Source: an uncultured Acidimicrobiaceae bacterium (GTDB taxonomy: Bacteria > Actinomycetota > Acidimicrobiia > Acidimicrobiales > RAAP-2). From it: 64,000 bases of DNA. The DNA lies in the NCBI GenBank assembly GCA_937975915.1, contig CALJTY010000030.1:248001-312000 (forward strand). The letters run 5' to 3'. A model generated the notes under the pieces. It saw only the letters and a program-made list of their open reading frames with translations, did no database searches and was not told the origin of the DNA. A program made the position numbers and the translations under genes. Positions 42,206 through 50,662 of this stretch are shown here, in pieces. Position 1 is the stretch's first letter. Every line of letters begins with the position of its first letter.

Positions 42206-42761
42206 CAGGCAATCCCCAAAGCGGCATCCACTTCGACAAGTCCTGTTCAAGTGGAAGTGCTCCACCCAAGAACGACTGAACTCGAAGCTCAAATTCATTG
42301 TCGCGAGTATCTTCACCAGTAGGCGAGAACGGGTAATACGTTCCACGCTTAAAGAGATAGACCATTCGAAGCGTTCCTTGTCCCGGTGGATTCAGTGGCT
42401 TGAATGCAAAAACCGCGCAGAGCATGTTTGAGCCAATGCCATTTTCGTCAAGTACAGAAGCACTTTTGTGCAGTTGCGTTACGAGCGCTTTGGGATCAGT
42501 ATTGCCTTCGACAATCCATTTGAACCCCAACTCATCAGTTGAGAGTGCACTTGGATGAATCTTTAGCATCTCAACGATTTCTTCGTCAGTGTGGACAACT
42601 GAGTCGGATGTCAATGCCTTAAAGCAAATGCCCGCAATCCCAGAAGAAACCAATTGGAGTTCATCTCGTAGGACGTCAAAAGATTTAGCTGCAGCGAGCA
42701 AATATTCAAGATTTGGTTTTACTGGCTTTGCTTTACCAAAGAGTGCGGTGCGAAGACTCAC
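42198..42761 (-). CDS. pspAB: PspA-associated protein PspAB
   Basis: 187-residue soluble protein. RTALFGKAKPVKPNLEYLLA at the N-terminus, GICFKALTSD, RMVYLFKRGTYYPFSPTGED and DLSKWMPLWG at the C-terminus match the actinobacterial PspAB family, which is found beside htpX and phage-shock components. A role in envelope stress is inferred from this association; no pspA is in the window. The GTG start overlaps the htpX stop (GTGA). Confidence 0.8.
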   Translation of the reverse strand: MSLRTALFGKAKPVKPNLEYLLAAAKSFDVLRDELQLVSSGIAGICFKALTSDSVVHTDEEIVEMLKIHPSALSTDELGFKWIVEGNTDPKALVTQLHKSASVLDENGIGSNMLCAVFAFKPLNPPGQGTLRMVYLFKRGTYYPFSPTGEDTRDNEFELRVQSFLGGALPLEQDLSKWMPLWGLPVN

Positions 42762-43675
42762 TGTCCGTTTAGCTCGCGCTCAATCTTGTTGAGTTGGTCG
42801 AGTCGCTTTTGCAGGCTTGGGTGAGTAGCGAAGAGAGAAGAAGCGCCACCACCAGAAAGTGCTGGTGCAAAGAAGAACGCATTCATTCCCTCGGCCTTAC
42901 GAAGGTCGGTGCGTGGAATCTTTCCCATGTCACCGGTGATGCGCACGAGCGCACTGGCGAGCATCTGAGGCTTTCCAATCAGAATTGCTCCCGCTCGGTC
43001 AGCTGAAAGTTCGCGGTACCGAGAGAGCGACATTGTGAGAAGAAAGGCTACGAAGCCAACAACCATTGAAACGAGCATTGTGGCGATTTCGAGCAAGACA
43101 ATGTTTCCACCATTGTTGTTATCCCGAGAATTACCGCCACCACCGAGCATCGCACCCCACATGGCCATGCGTGAAACCATTCCAGCGAGCATTCCAACTC
43201 CTGAGGCGATTGTCATCACCGCAACGTCACGGTGGGCAACGTGGCTGATTTCATGGGCAAGGACTGCCTCGAGCTCGTCGGTGCTGAGGCGGTGCATAAT
43301 TCCCCGAGTCACGCAAACAACGGCGTTATTAGGGTTTCTTCCGGTCGCGAAGGCATTAGGGAGGTCCATTTCAGCAACGCCAACCTTGGGCTTTTTCATG
43401 TTTGCGAGCTGGCAGAGGTTGTCAACGATTCGGTGAAGTTCTGGCTCTTCTTCGGGGGTTACTTCGTGAGCTCTCATGGAGAACATGGCGATCTTGCCTG
43501 AGAAGAAGTACTGGGCGTAGAGCATCCCTCCACAGAAAAGCGATGTCACGACAACTGAGATGCCCAGTTGGATCATTACGACAGCAATGATGATGTACAA
43601 GAACATAAGTCCAACAATTGTGATCATCATGCGAACACTGAGCCCGTGGTCGGGGCGGATGTTTGATTCAGCCAT
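42758..43675 (-). CDS. htpX: Zinc metalloprotease HtpX
   Basis: M48 membrane protease that degrades misfolded membrane proteins. The zinc site AVLAHEISHVAHRD is near residue 140; two hydrophobic segments precede it (IVGLMFLYIIIAVVMIQLGI and the next helix) and two follow. LSADRAGAILIG supplies the third ligand Glu region. 305 residues from the ATG at 43675, which has GGAGG five bases upstream; the in-frame TTG at 43687 is upstream of that site. Forms an operon with pspAB. Confidence 0.95.
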   Translation of the reverse strand: MAESNIRPDHGLSVRMMITIVGLMFLYIIIAVVMIQLGISVVVTSLFCGGMLYAQYFFSGKIAMFSMRAHEVTPEEEPELHRIVDNLCQLANMKKPKVGVAEMDLPNAFATGRNPNNAVVCVTRGIMHRLSTDELEAVLAHEISHVAHRDVAVMTIASGVGMLAGMVSRMAMWGAMLGGGGNSRDNNNGGNIVLLEIATMLVSMVVGFVAFLLTMSLSRYRELSADRAGAILIGKPQMLASALVRITGDMGKIPRTDLRKAEGMNAFFFAPALSGGGASSLFATHPSLQKRLDQLNKIERELNGQ

Positions 43676-43724
43676 GTATTCCTCCAATAATCGGCGTAAG
43701 CCTTTTTGCTACATAGCCAGCCTA

Positions 43725-43749
43725 GGACGGTTATTGGAGAAATCCGTCC
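43725..43749. promoter_or_regulatory. Inverted repeat upstream of htpX
   Basis: GGACGG and CCGTCC are separated by 13 bases, ~50 bases upstream of the htpX start in a gap of 103 bases. It may be an operator for stress control or a transcript hairpin. Confidence 0.3.
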
Positions 43750-43778
43750 CCTAAAAGCCTTGAATTACTGGGAGAAAC

Positions 43779-44267
43779 TTAATTTCTTGGTAAGTCGCGG
43801 TCTTGTTTGCCAGCTTGAGCGGCGAGTTCTTGTCGGTACGCTTCGAGCGCAGTGCTGAGCTTTTCGTCATTCGTGCTCAAAATCCTGGCGGCCAAAATTC
43901 CAGCGTTCGTTGCTCCATTGATTGCAACCGTTGCGACGGGTACCCCACGAGGCATTTGAACAATTGAAAGCAGTGAGTCCATGCCGTCAAGGCGCGCGAG
44001 CGCTACTGGTACTCCAATGACGGGCAGCGTTGTCACAGCAGCGAGCATTCCTGGAAGGTGAGCAGCACCTCCAGCGCCAGCGATAAGAACTTTTAGTCCA
44101 CGTTCTTTAGCGCTGAGGCCGTATTCGACCATTGCTTCAGGGGTGCGGTGAGCAGAAACAACATTGATTTCGTACTCAATACCGAACTTCTCAAGGATTG
44201 TTGCGGCCTCAGACATGATTTCATGGTCTGAGGAACTGCCCATGACTATTCCAACGACTGGGCTCAT
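43779..44267 (-). CDS. purE: N5-carboxyaminoimidazole ribonucleotide mutase PurE
   Basis: Converts N5-CAIR to CAIR in purine synthesis, working with PurK. VGIVMGSSSDHEIMSEAATI is the class I PurE N-terminus, VVSAHRTPEAMVEYG the catalytic His segment and VLIAGAGGAAHLPGM the phosphate loop. 162 residues from the ATG at 44267, which overlaps the purK stop. Longer frames run into purK. Confidence 0.97.
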   Translation of the reverse strand: MSPVVGIVMGSSSDHEIMSEAATILEKFGIEYEINVVSAHRTPEAMVEYGLSAKERGLKVLIAGAGGAAHLPGMLAAVTTLPVIGVPVALARLDGMDSLLSIVQMPRGVPVATVAINGATNAGILAARILSTNDEKLSTALEAYRQELAAQAGKQDRDLPRN

Positions 44268-45427
44268 AGTGGCTCCTCCACAACTTTGGTGCCGTAGGCA
44301 GTTGCTGCGGCCCATCCTGTCATCAGTGTTTGCATCTGCAAGTGTCCAACAACAGTGATGTGTCCGAGTTTGCGGTCAGGCTTCCATTCTTTTTCGTAAT
44401 GGTGAACATGAACGTCTTCCATTGCGGCGGCCCGTTCTGGGGTGGGTGCTGCGTCGCCACCAATGATGTTCACCATGACTGCGTAGTTGCCTGTTGTCTC
44501 AACTGATCCAAGTTCTTGAGCTGATACCGCGAGAAGGTGATTTTGGAACTGACTTGTTTCGGATCCTTCAATTGTCCAGTGACCCGAGTTGTGTGGTCGA
44601 AGGGCAACTTCGTTAATAACGAGACCTTGCTCGGTTACGAAGAATTCAATCGCAAAAATTCCAACAACATCCATGATTTGAGCAATCTGTTCACCAAGTA
44701 ATTTGGCCTGGGTGTCAAAGTCATCAGATGCGTGTGACGGGTAGCGAACTTCAATGCACATTCCGTCACGCTGCACGGTTGTAACAAGCGGGTACAGAGC
44801 ATTTTTTCCATTTACGTCGCGAGCGATGAGCTGAGCGACTTCACCTTCAAGCTCAAGTCGCTCTTCAATAAGCACTGGACCATCTTTAGAGAGTTTTTTA
44901 ATTGCTGAGAACGTTTCGTCTCTGCTGTCTGGGAACAAAACGCCACGTCCGTCGTAGCCACCGTGTGAAGCCTTCACCACTGGTTCGGTGTCGAGTTCGT
45001 CGAGGAAGGCATTGAGTGCAGAATCTTCAATTGAAGTGACTACTAAAAACTTTGGAACTGGGAGTCCGGCTTTTTTGAATTCCTGGCGTTGGAATGCTTT
45101 GTCGACTGAAAAGCGAAGTGAGCTTGAACTTGGTCGAACCACAACACCACTTTTTTCAAGTTCGGCGATTTGATCGAGGTCAACGAGTTCGTGATCGAAA
45201 GTAACAACATCCACGCTCGCAGCAAATTTGGCGAGGGCGCTGGCGTCTTTGGCGTCACCAACTGATGCTTCGTGGCATGTTGCTACGGCGCAGTCGTCCT
45301 TAGAAGTAGCCAGAACATGCAGTTCTACGTTGACTGATTCAGCGGCTTCGCCCATCATTCGAGCTAATTGACCGCCACCGATCACACCAACGCGGACGGG
45401 GGAAGTAGGTTGTGAGTTGCTTGGCAC
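44264..45427 (-). CDS. purK: N5-carboxyaminoimidazole ribonucleotide synthase PurK
   Basis: ATP-grasp enzyme making N5-CAIR from AIR, bicarbonate and ATP. VRVGVIGGGQLARMMGEAAE at the N-terminus, VKASHGGYDGRGV (ATP-grasp glycine loop), EFFVTEQGLVINEVALRPHNSGHWT (metal site) are diagnostic. With the GTG at 45427 it has 387 residues; that start is seven bases after TAGCGT, and the much longer upstream frame would cross the divergent gene. Operon with purE. Confidence 0.95.
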   Translation of the reverse strand: MPSNSQPTSPVRVGVIGGGQLARMMGEAAESVNVELHVLATSKDDCAVATCHEASVGDAKDASALAKFAASVDVVTFDHELVDLDQIAELEKSGVVVRPSSSSLRFSVDKAFQRQEFKKAGLPVPKFLVVTSIEDSALNAFLDELDTEPVVKASHGGYDGRGVLFPDSRDETFSAIKKLSKDGPVLIEERLELEGEVAQLIARDVNGKNALYPLVTTVQRDGMCIEVRYPSHASDDFDTQAKLLGEQIAQIMDVVGIFAIEFFVTEQGLVINEVALRPHNSGHWTIEGSETSQFQNHLLAVSAQELGSVETTGNYAVMVNIIGGDAAPTPERAAAMEDVHVHHYEKEWKPDRKLGHITVVGHLQMQTLMTGWAAATAYGTKVVEEPL

Positions 45428-45434
45428 ACTAGAA

Positions 45435-45440
45435 ACGCTA
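45435..45440 (-). promoter_or_regulatory. Putative leaderless -10 element of purK
   Basis: TAGCGT on the minus strand, seven bases before the GTG at 45427. Confidence 0.4.
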
Positions 45441-45464
45441 GCAATCCTGGAGGGACGCGAGAAA

Positions 45465-46373
45465 ATGCGTATTGCAATTGGACTAAATACTGAAGGTTCG
45501 CTCAATGGCACCATTGAAAGAGCCAAGTCACTAAGGGACTTGGGCTTTACGTCACTGTGGGCTTCACAGATTTTCGGACCAGACACCTTGACAGTCTTTG
45601 CTGTTGTAGGCCGTGAGGTTCCAGAAATTGATCTAGGAACTGCCGTGGTGCCAATTCAACCTCGTCACCCTTCAATGCTCGCGGCTCAAGCACGCACCGT
45701 CCAAGAAGCGATTGGTGGACACCTGACACTCGGTATTGGACTGTCGCACCAAGTAGTTGTTGAAAGCCTCTGGGGACTTCCCTTTGACCGCCCAGCGGGG
45801 TACATGCACGAATACCTCGATGCCTTGATGCCAATGCTTCGTGGTGAAACTGTCATGGCCCAAGGTGAGCGCATCAAAGTGATTTCAATGGACTCGGTTG
45901 GTCCGAAGGAAACACGCGTTCCAAGTGTGATTGTTGCGGCACTCGGACCAAAGATGCTCGAACTTGCTGGCACGTACACCGATGGCACCGCACTGTGGAT
46001 GACGGGACCAAAGACTGTTGCATCACACATCAAGCCACTTATTGATGAAGCTGCTGCCAAAGCCGGTCGTCCAACTCCGCGCATTGTTTGTGGACTGCCC
46101 GTAAGTGTCACAAGCGATGTTGCGTCAGCAAGCGCGAAGATGAATAAGGAACTCGAAATGTACCCGACGCTTCCTAGTTACGCAGCCATGATGAAGCGCG
46201 AAGGCGCAGAGTTGCCATCTGACCTCGCACTAATGGGTTCGAAGCAACAGGTGCTTGAGCAACTTGCTGGTCTAGCGGCATCAGGCGTGACTGAATTTAA
46301 CGCCCAGGTCACTGGGACTAAGGATGAGATGGAAGCGACGTACGCAGCCTTGTTGGAGTTTGCTTCTAAATAA
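45465..46373 (+). CDS. LLM class flavin/F420-dependent oxidoreductase
   Basis: Luciferase-like monooxygenase family TIM barrel, 302 residues. MRIAIGLNTEGSLNGTIERA then LGFTSLWASQIFGPDTLTVF at the N-terminus, LGTAVVPIQPRHPSMLAAQA near residue 70 and LGIGLSHQVVVESLWGLPF near 100 are typical of the F420-dependent group. Cofactor and substrate are not shown by the sequence. The ATG has GGAGGGA about ten bases upstream. Ends directly at the convergent DsbA gene. Confidence 0.88.
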   Translation: MRIAIGLNTEGSLNGTIERAKSLRDLGFTSLWASQIFGPDTLTVFAVVGREVPEIDLGTAVVPIQPRHPSMLAAQARTVQEAIGGHLTLGIGLSHQVVVESLWGLPFDRPAGYMHEYLDALMPMLRGETVMAQGERIKVISMDSVGPKETRVPSVIVAALGPKMLELAGTYTDGTALWMTGPKTVASHIKPLIDEAAAKAGRPTPRIVCGLPVSVTSDVASASAKMNKELEMYPTLPSYAAMMKREGAELPSDLALMGSKQQVLEQLAGLAASGVTEFNAQVTGTKDEMEATYAALLEFASK

Positions 46374-46970
46374 TTACATCGGTGCGCGAGTGTGCTTGAA
46401 CTCATTGATTTCAGGCTGGTTCGCCATCATTGAAACGAGCGATTCAATCACTGCAATTGATGCTTGGGCATCGCTGGTAGGACCATTCATGTAACGAACG
46501 AAAGTTGCGTCATTTCCAATAACGAATGTTGGAACACCGAACGATTCAACTTTCTCGAAACGCTTGAAAGATTCGCCAATGACCTGGTGAGGGCGCCGTG
46601 ACGCAACATCATCGCGAACCATTTGCATATCAACACCGAGCGGAGAAAGCAGACCATCAATTTCTTCAATGTTGACCAGTCGAACACCTTTTTCGTGACG
46701 CCCTCGAAACATCGCCTCATGGGCATCAAGAAAGAGGTCAGGTTGCTGATCGCGAATTGAAGTACTCACTGCAAGGGCCAACAGCTCTGCGTTGTATTTT
46801 TCATTTTCCCAAACATCAGGTGAGCCTTCAGGCCTGTGACCTTGGCTCATGGTCCAGGGGACGAAGGTGACGTCAAATTTTCCGCCAGCCTTAAGAGCAC
46901 TCACCATGTGAAGGTGAATGTTCTTTGCGAATGGGCAGCGGTAGTCGTAGGAAAGTTCGAATGCAGTCAT
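46374..46970 (-). CDS. DsbA family protein (thioredoxin-fold oxidoreductase)
   Basis: 198 residues. MTAFELSYDYRCPFAKNIHL has a CPFA motif with one cysteine rather than CxxC, followed by a helical insertion and the cis-Pro loop FGVPTFVIGNDATFVRYM. This resembles FrnE/2-hydroxychromene-2-carboxylate isomerase-type cytoplasmic proteins. No signal peptide. Substrate unknown. TAGGCT is six bases before the ATG. Confidence 0.85.
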   Translation of the reverse strand: MTAFELSYDYRCPFAKNIHLHMVSALKAGGKFDVTFVPWTMSQGHRPEGSPDVWENEKYNAELLALAVSTSIRDQQPDLFLDAHEAMFRGRHEKGVRLVNIEEIDGLLSPLGVDMQMVRDDVASRRPHQVIGESFKRFEKVESFGVPTFVIGNDATFVRYMNGPTSDAQASIAVIESLVSMMANQPEINEFKHTRAPM

Positions 46971-46976
46971 ACTTAG

Positions 46977-46982
46977 AGCCTA
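46977..46982 (-). promoter_or_regulatory. Putative leaderless -10 element of the DsbA-family gene
   Basis: TAGGCT on the minus strand, exactly six bases before the ATG at 46970, partly inside the gap to the upstream nuclease gene. Confidence 0.45.
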
Positions 46983-46989
46983 GAGACTC

Positions 46990-47778
46990 TTAGCTAGGAA
47001 CCGCTACGCCTTCGGAGCGACATAGGTCCTTAAAATTGCAGAAGCGACACGCATTTTTTGACGGAGTGGCAGGAAAATCTCCGTCGTTGTAATAGGAATT
47101 GATCTTTTGCCAAGCGCTAGCTGCTGCTTTTTCACGGGCACGAATGTTGACTTCGGTTACTGGACGCTCCACTGCTTCGCCGTGAGCAACATAGAGCAGT
47201 CTCATCTTTGTAGGGAGCTCACCAAGTTTTTCTTTGCAGAGAGCGGCATAGAGTTCAGCGTTAGCGAACGTTGTTGAATCAAATGAACGATTTGGTAGTC
47301 CACCCGTCTTGTAGTCAACAATTATGAGGTTGCCATCCTTGTCACGGTCGAGGCGGTCAAGTATCCCAAAGAGTGGTGCGCCTTCGATAGTCACTCCCAT
47401 GCGCAGCTCAACGCCTTCGTGGGACACTTCACGAGGGTCTTCCATCTCGAAATACGTAACAAGTATTTCTTCAGTTTCATTCAGAAGCCCCTTGAGTTTT
47501 TCGTCATTCAGGCCAATCTCTTCTCGAACCTTTTCAGTGAGAACTGATTCGATGGCTGGTTCCACAAATTCACGAGCGCGCTCAATAGTTCGCTCAGGTG
47601 CTGGAAGTTTGAACAGGTGCTCAAAAATGTAGTGAGCGAAGTTTCCCTTGGCACTCGCGTAACTGGCTGGCTGGGGGAGGCGTTCTACTGAGGAGTGTTG
47701 GTATTTCCTCGGACATGCCTGGAAGTCATTTAGACGAGATGGCGATAATGATTTGGGAAGTGCTTGTTCAAATGACAT
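46990..47778 (-). CDS. RecB-family PD-(D/E)XK exonuclease with Fe-S-type cysteines
   Basis: Nuclease of 262 residues. LSPSRLNDFQACPRKYQHSS at the N-terminus, GILDRLDRDKDGNLIIVDYKTG (the D-x-K catalytic core near residue 160) and the C-terminal CRFCNFKDLC. Together with the Cys of ACPRKY these form the four-cysteine pattern of AddB/Cas4-like iron-sulfur nucleases. Stand-alone versions are common in actinobacteria and may act in DNA repair. The ATG at 47778 follows TACGGT by six bases; an ATG at 47796 is less likely. Confidence 0.9.
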   Translation of the reverse strand: MSFEQALPKSLSPSRLNDFQACPRKYQHSSVERLPQPASYASAKGNFAHYIFEHLFKLPAPERTIERAREFVEPAIESVLTEKVREEIGLNDEKLKGLLNETEEILVTYFEMEDPREVSHEGVELRMGVTIEGAPLFGILDRLDRDKDGNLIIVDYKTGGLPNRSFDSTTFANAELYAALCKEKLGELPTKMRLLYVAHGEAVERPVTEVNIRAREKAAASAWQKINSYYNDGDFPATPSKNACRFCNFKDLCRSEGVAVPS

Positions 47779-47784
47779 AGCAAT

Positions 47785-47790
47785 ACCGTA
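47785..47790 (-). promoter_or_regulatory. Putative leaderless -10 element of the RecB-family gene
   Basis: TACGGT on the minus strand, exactly six bases before the ATG at 47778. Confidence 0.45.
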
Positions 47791-47829
47791 CGGCACACAT
47801 GTGACACCGTGAAGGACTAAAACATACCT

Positions 47830-49080
47830 ATGAATAATGCACTCGGATATTGGAAGAGCCCATGGCCAGGCGAAGACGGTGGTCCATCAAGGTTACAAAT
47901 CGCCCCATCGATCACTGTGAGGGGTAAAAAGGCTCAGGTCATTTCTCGAATGTCGATTGTGAGCACCATGACGGTGCTTCGAGATCCAGGTGAAGTTTTC
48001 TTGCTTTGCCACACCGGCGGAGATGAGGCCGTCAGCTGGGTTGAGCGCATTGATCCTGAGACATTGGAAACGGTTGCGCGCTCAGTCGATCTTGTTGCTG
48101 GGCCAACATGGCCAGGTGGCATTGCTGCGCACGCCAATGGATACCTTTACGTTGTCTTTGGTCGCTACATCCACCAGCTCAGTGGTGATCTGGAAGTAAT
48201 TAAGTCATTAGAGCTTCCAAGAAATCGCCCGTACAACTCATTCGTGATTCTTGACAGTGGCGAAATTGTTTTAAAGGACTTTGGCGGCGCTCGCCCCGGT
48301 GTGCCAAGTACAACTCACAGCGTCGACTGCGAGCTTCTTGTCATTGATCCAAACAGCCTGACGATCCTTGACAGCTATCTGCTTAACGAAGGGTCTGTTT
48401 CGAGACTCAGCTCCAAGGGGCGAGACATCTACGTGGTAACGATGACTCAGCTGATTCGACTTCACTGGGACGGGAAGGCGCTGCAGCGCGACGACACCTT
48501 TAGAGCAACCTATGTAACTGAAGAGGGCCAAGAGTTCGCATGGGATCCAGTAATCACTACGAGCGATGTGTGGATGCTCGACAATGGCGCTGGTTCACAG
48601 AACTTCACAACGTCGCTACTTGGAATCGGAGATGCGAAGACATCCCAGAAGTTAATTCGTGTATCGCTGAGTGACGCCAGTGTTACGAATTACTCGGTAA
48701 ATGACCAGGTCAATAGTTTGGTCTCGAATCCGCCATGTATTGATGAAGAACGTCAAGTCGCTATTGGTTACGACAGCGCTCATGGCGTGGTTAGCGCGTT
48801 TGCCTTCGATAATGCATCAACGCCTCTTTGGTCTAAGAAATTGAATCATGCAATGCACCCAATTCTTTTGCAAGAGGAAGGAGTTGTGATGATGAACGAC
48901 TTCAGAGTAGAGACTGGACTCGAGGACATTGTTCTGCTCGACGTATTGACTGGTGAGGAGTTACACCGTGTGACAACTCAAAGCCCACTGCAGTCAGTGA
49001 TTTTTGGCTCATGTGGTTTTTCAAATGATCTTTATGTTTGTTCGTTCAGTCACGTAAGTCGCATCTCTTTTACTTCTTGA
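47830..49080 (+). CDS. Unrecognised beta-propeller-like protein
   Basis: A 416-residue protein I cannot place in a named family. Repeating blocks of ~50 residues alternate strands with DG/NG turns (GGIAAHANGYLYVVFGRYIH, ELLVIDPNSLTILDSYLL, RDIYVVTMTQLIRLHWDG), suggesting a beta-propeller of the YVTN/SMP-30/PQQ type. There is no signal peptide or membrane segment, so it should be cytoplasmic. It could be a lactonase-like enzyme, but no catalytic motif is visible. The first ATG is used; a second nine bases on is possible. Confidence 0.8.
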   Translation: MNNALGYWKSPWPGEDGGPSRLQIAPSITVRGKKAQVISRMSIVSTMTVLRDPGEVFLLCHTGGDEAVSWVERIDPETLETVARSVDLVAGPTWPGGIAAHANGYLYVVFGRYIHQLSGDLEVIKSLELPRNRPYNSFVILDSGEIVLKDFGGARPGVPSTTHSVDCELLVIDPNSLTILDSYLLNEGSVSRLSSKGRDIYVVTMTQLIRLHWDGKALQRDDTFRATYVTEEGQEFAWDPVITTSDVWMLDNGAGSQNFTTSLLGIGDAKTSQKLIRVSLSDASVTNYSVNDQVNSLVSNPPCIDEERQVAIGYDSAHGVVSAFAFDNASTPLWSKKLNHAMHPILLQEEGVVMMNDFRVETGLEDIVLLDVLTGEELHRVTTQSPLQSVIFGSCGFSNDLYVCSFSHVSRISFTS

Positions 49081-49116
49081 CCACAAATTTCTTGATTCGT
49101 CGAGTTAAAATGAAGC

Positions 49117-49422
49117 GTGAAAAAATACGCCATTGAAATTCGACAGGGAAATCTCCTGCGCGAAGAGCAGTGGGCTGGCGTCTCGTCGGGTGATGCAGTA
49201 ATTGTTGATGGCGTAAAAGAACGCAGACAGGCGTGGGTCTTTATCGCCCACGTACTCAATTCAGTGACCAACGAAGAGTGGGTCGAAGTTCGCGGTGGCA
49301 AGGCAGGAGAGAGCAAAACTCGTTCCTTCCGACCTGAACTGATTTATCCAATGACGGCTAAAAAAGGCTCGAAGTTAATTGGTCTGCCACTCTGCGTGGC
49401 TCCGCAGCTACCTCTTTACTAG
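49117..49422 (+). CDS. Unrecognised 101-residue protein
   Basis: Small, probably beta-rich protein (KKYAIEIRQGNLLREEQWAG, WVFIAHVLNSVTNEEWVEVR). No motif is recognised. The GTG start has TAAAAT five bases upstream, close to the leaderless layout. It lies 14 bases before the TRIC gene and may be in its operon. Confidence 0.7.
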   Translation: MKKYAIEIRQGNLLREEQWAGVSSGDAVIVDGVKERRQAWVFIAHVLNSVTNEEWVEVRGGKAGESKTRSFRPELIYPMTAKKGSKLIGLPLCVAPQLPLY

Positions 49423-49435
49423 ATAGGAGAAGTAC

Positions 49436-50095
49436 GTGAATTTTGCGATTGCATCAGCTCAAACTTGGAACATCACCAATGCAATTGGTGCTCACACGGT
49501 TAGCGCAATTTTTATTTGTGGAGTTTTTGTGTTCGGAGTAAGCGGTGGCCTGGCTGGAGCCCAGAAGAATCTTGACTTTTTTGGAGCAGTGGTCATCGCG
49601 GTAGTGGTTGGAATGTCGGGTGGAGCATTTCGCGACATTTTTCTTGGAATCGCGGCGAAAGAAATATTTGACTGGCGAGTTGTCACTGCAGCCCTTGCTG
49701 GTGGGCTGATCGCTTTTTTGGCCCATGTTCCTCTTCTTCGTTTCCATTCATCGATTCAAATTCTTGACGCCGTCGGTCTCTCGCTGTTCAGTGTTATTGG
49801 AGCTGACATTTCACTAATTCATAATGCGGGACCGCTCGCATCGGTGATCTTGGGGCTGACTACAGGAATTATTGGTGGAATTATGAGAGACGTAATTCTT
49901 AATGAAATTCCTCAGGTCTTGAAGGCGGGTCTCTATGCAATCCCTTCCTTGCTGGCTTCAGGCCTCGTAGTGCTTGGCTATGAATTAAAAATAGATTCAA
50001 TCTTTTGGTACGCGGCAGCAGCGGTTGTTTGCTTTGTGGTTCGTCTAGCGGGAATCATTTTCGACATCAATTTGCCTCAAGCGAAAAAACGCTGA
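49436..50095 (+). CDS. TRIC-type trimeric cation channel family protein (UPF0126)
   Basis: Seven-helix membrane protein of 219 residues built of two UPF0126 repeats. The first repeat contains FVFGVSGGLAGAQKNLDFFG and VGMSGGAFRDIFLG; the second GLTTGIIGGIMRDVILNEIP, with the conserved GG kinks and Arg-Asp pairs. Prokaryotic homologues form monovalent-cation channels. GTG start with AGGAG six bases upstream. Confidence 0.9.
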   Translation: MNFAIASAQTWNITNAIGAHTVSAIFICGVFVFGVSGGLAGAQKNLDFFGAVVIAVVVGMSGGAFRDIFLGIAAKEIFDWRVVTAALAGGLIAFLAHVPLLRFHSSIQILDAVGLSLFSVIGADISLIHNAGPLASVILGLTTGIIGGIMRDVILNEIPQVLKAGLYAIPSLLASGLVVLGYELKIDSIFWYAAAAVVCFVVRLAGIIFDINLPQAKKR

Positions 50096-50107
50096 TCACC
50101 AGAGCTG

Positions 50108-50641
50108 TTACTTGAGCGGCTCGCCATCGATCGAAGCTTCAATGCTCCAGATTGGTCCCGTAAGAACTTCTGCAATTTCGATTCCATCGAGATGAGCGGG
50201 TTCTGGGGTGGTCACCCTAAGAGAGGTGATCACGCCGCCGTCGGGAAGCCCAGAAGGTCGGGGAGAGTTTTTCCAGTCGATAAAAAATAAAGGCGTTGAG
50301 GTGAACTCGAGGTCCCAATTAAGGACAACCCCGTCAGCTCGAACTCGAGACATTGAAAATGGCTTGTTCAGATTTTGTTTGGCGATTACCACGCTGATCA
50401 ATGCTGGTTCGCTGAGCGATCGCACGAGTTCTAGCAACTGTGAATTTGCACCAGATTGCCCTGGGTCTGGTGCTAGGACCTCAAGGTATGCATCACCTAG
50501 GCCGAGCAGCGCATTGTGAGTACCAAACCCAGCGTGCACTCCACCAAATACCGGGGCGACACCTAAACGGCTCTCCACCCACTCAATTCCTAGTTCGAGA
50601 TTTGGTGAACCAATAATGATGTGATCAATTTTCGAGGTCAT
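50108..50641 (-). CDS. VOC family (glyoxalase-like) protein
   Basis: 177 residues. IDHIIIGSPNLELGIEWVES is the N-terminal VOC beta-alpha-beta unit with the metal-ligand-type His near residue 6; GTHNALLGLGDAYLEVLAPD carries the Glu. This layout matches the glyoxalase-like domain proteins (Glyoxalase_3) of unknown substrate. The ATG is six bases after TACCCT. Confidence 0.85.
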   Translation of the reverse strand: MTSKIDHIIIGSPNLELGIEWVESRLGVAPVFGGVHAGFGTHNALLGLGDAYLEVLAPDPGQSGANSQLLELVRSLSEPALISVVIAKQNLNKPFSMSRVRADGVVLNWDLEFTSTPLFFIDWKNSPRPSGLPDGGVITSLRVTTPEPAHLDGIEIAEVLTGPIWSIEASIDGEPLK

Positions 50642-50647
50642 GTTCGA

Positions 50648-50653
50648 AGGGTA
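50648..50653 (-). promoter_or_regulatory. Putative leaderless -10 element of the VOC gene
   Basis: TACCCT on the minus strand, exactly six bases before the ATG at 50641, in the gap after the hydrolase stop. Confidence 0.45.
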
Positions 50654-50662
50654 ACAGTCTGA

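Noticed and set aside
44264..45586. PurK with a 53-residue extension from 45586
   Set aside because: It would overlap the divergent LLM oxidoreductase gene; the GTG at 45427 precedes the conserved VRVGVIGGGQLA start and has a -10 element at the right distance.
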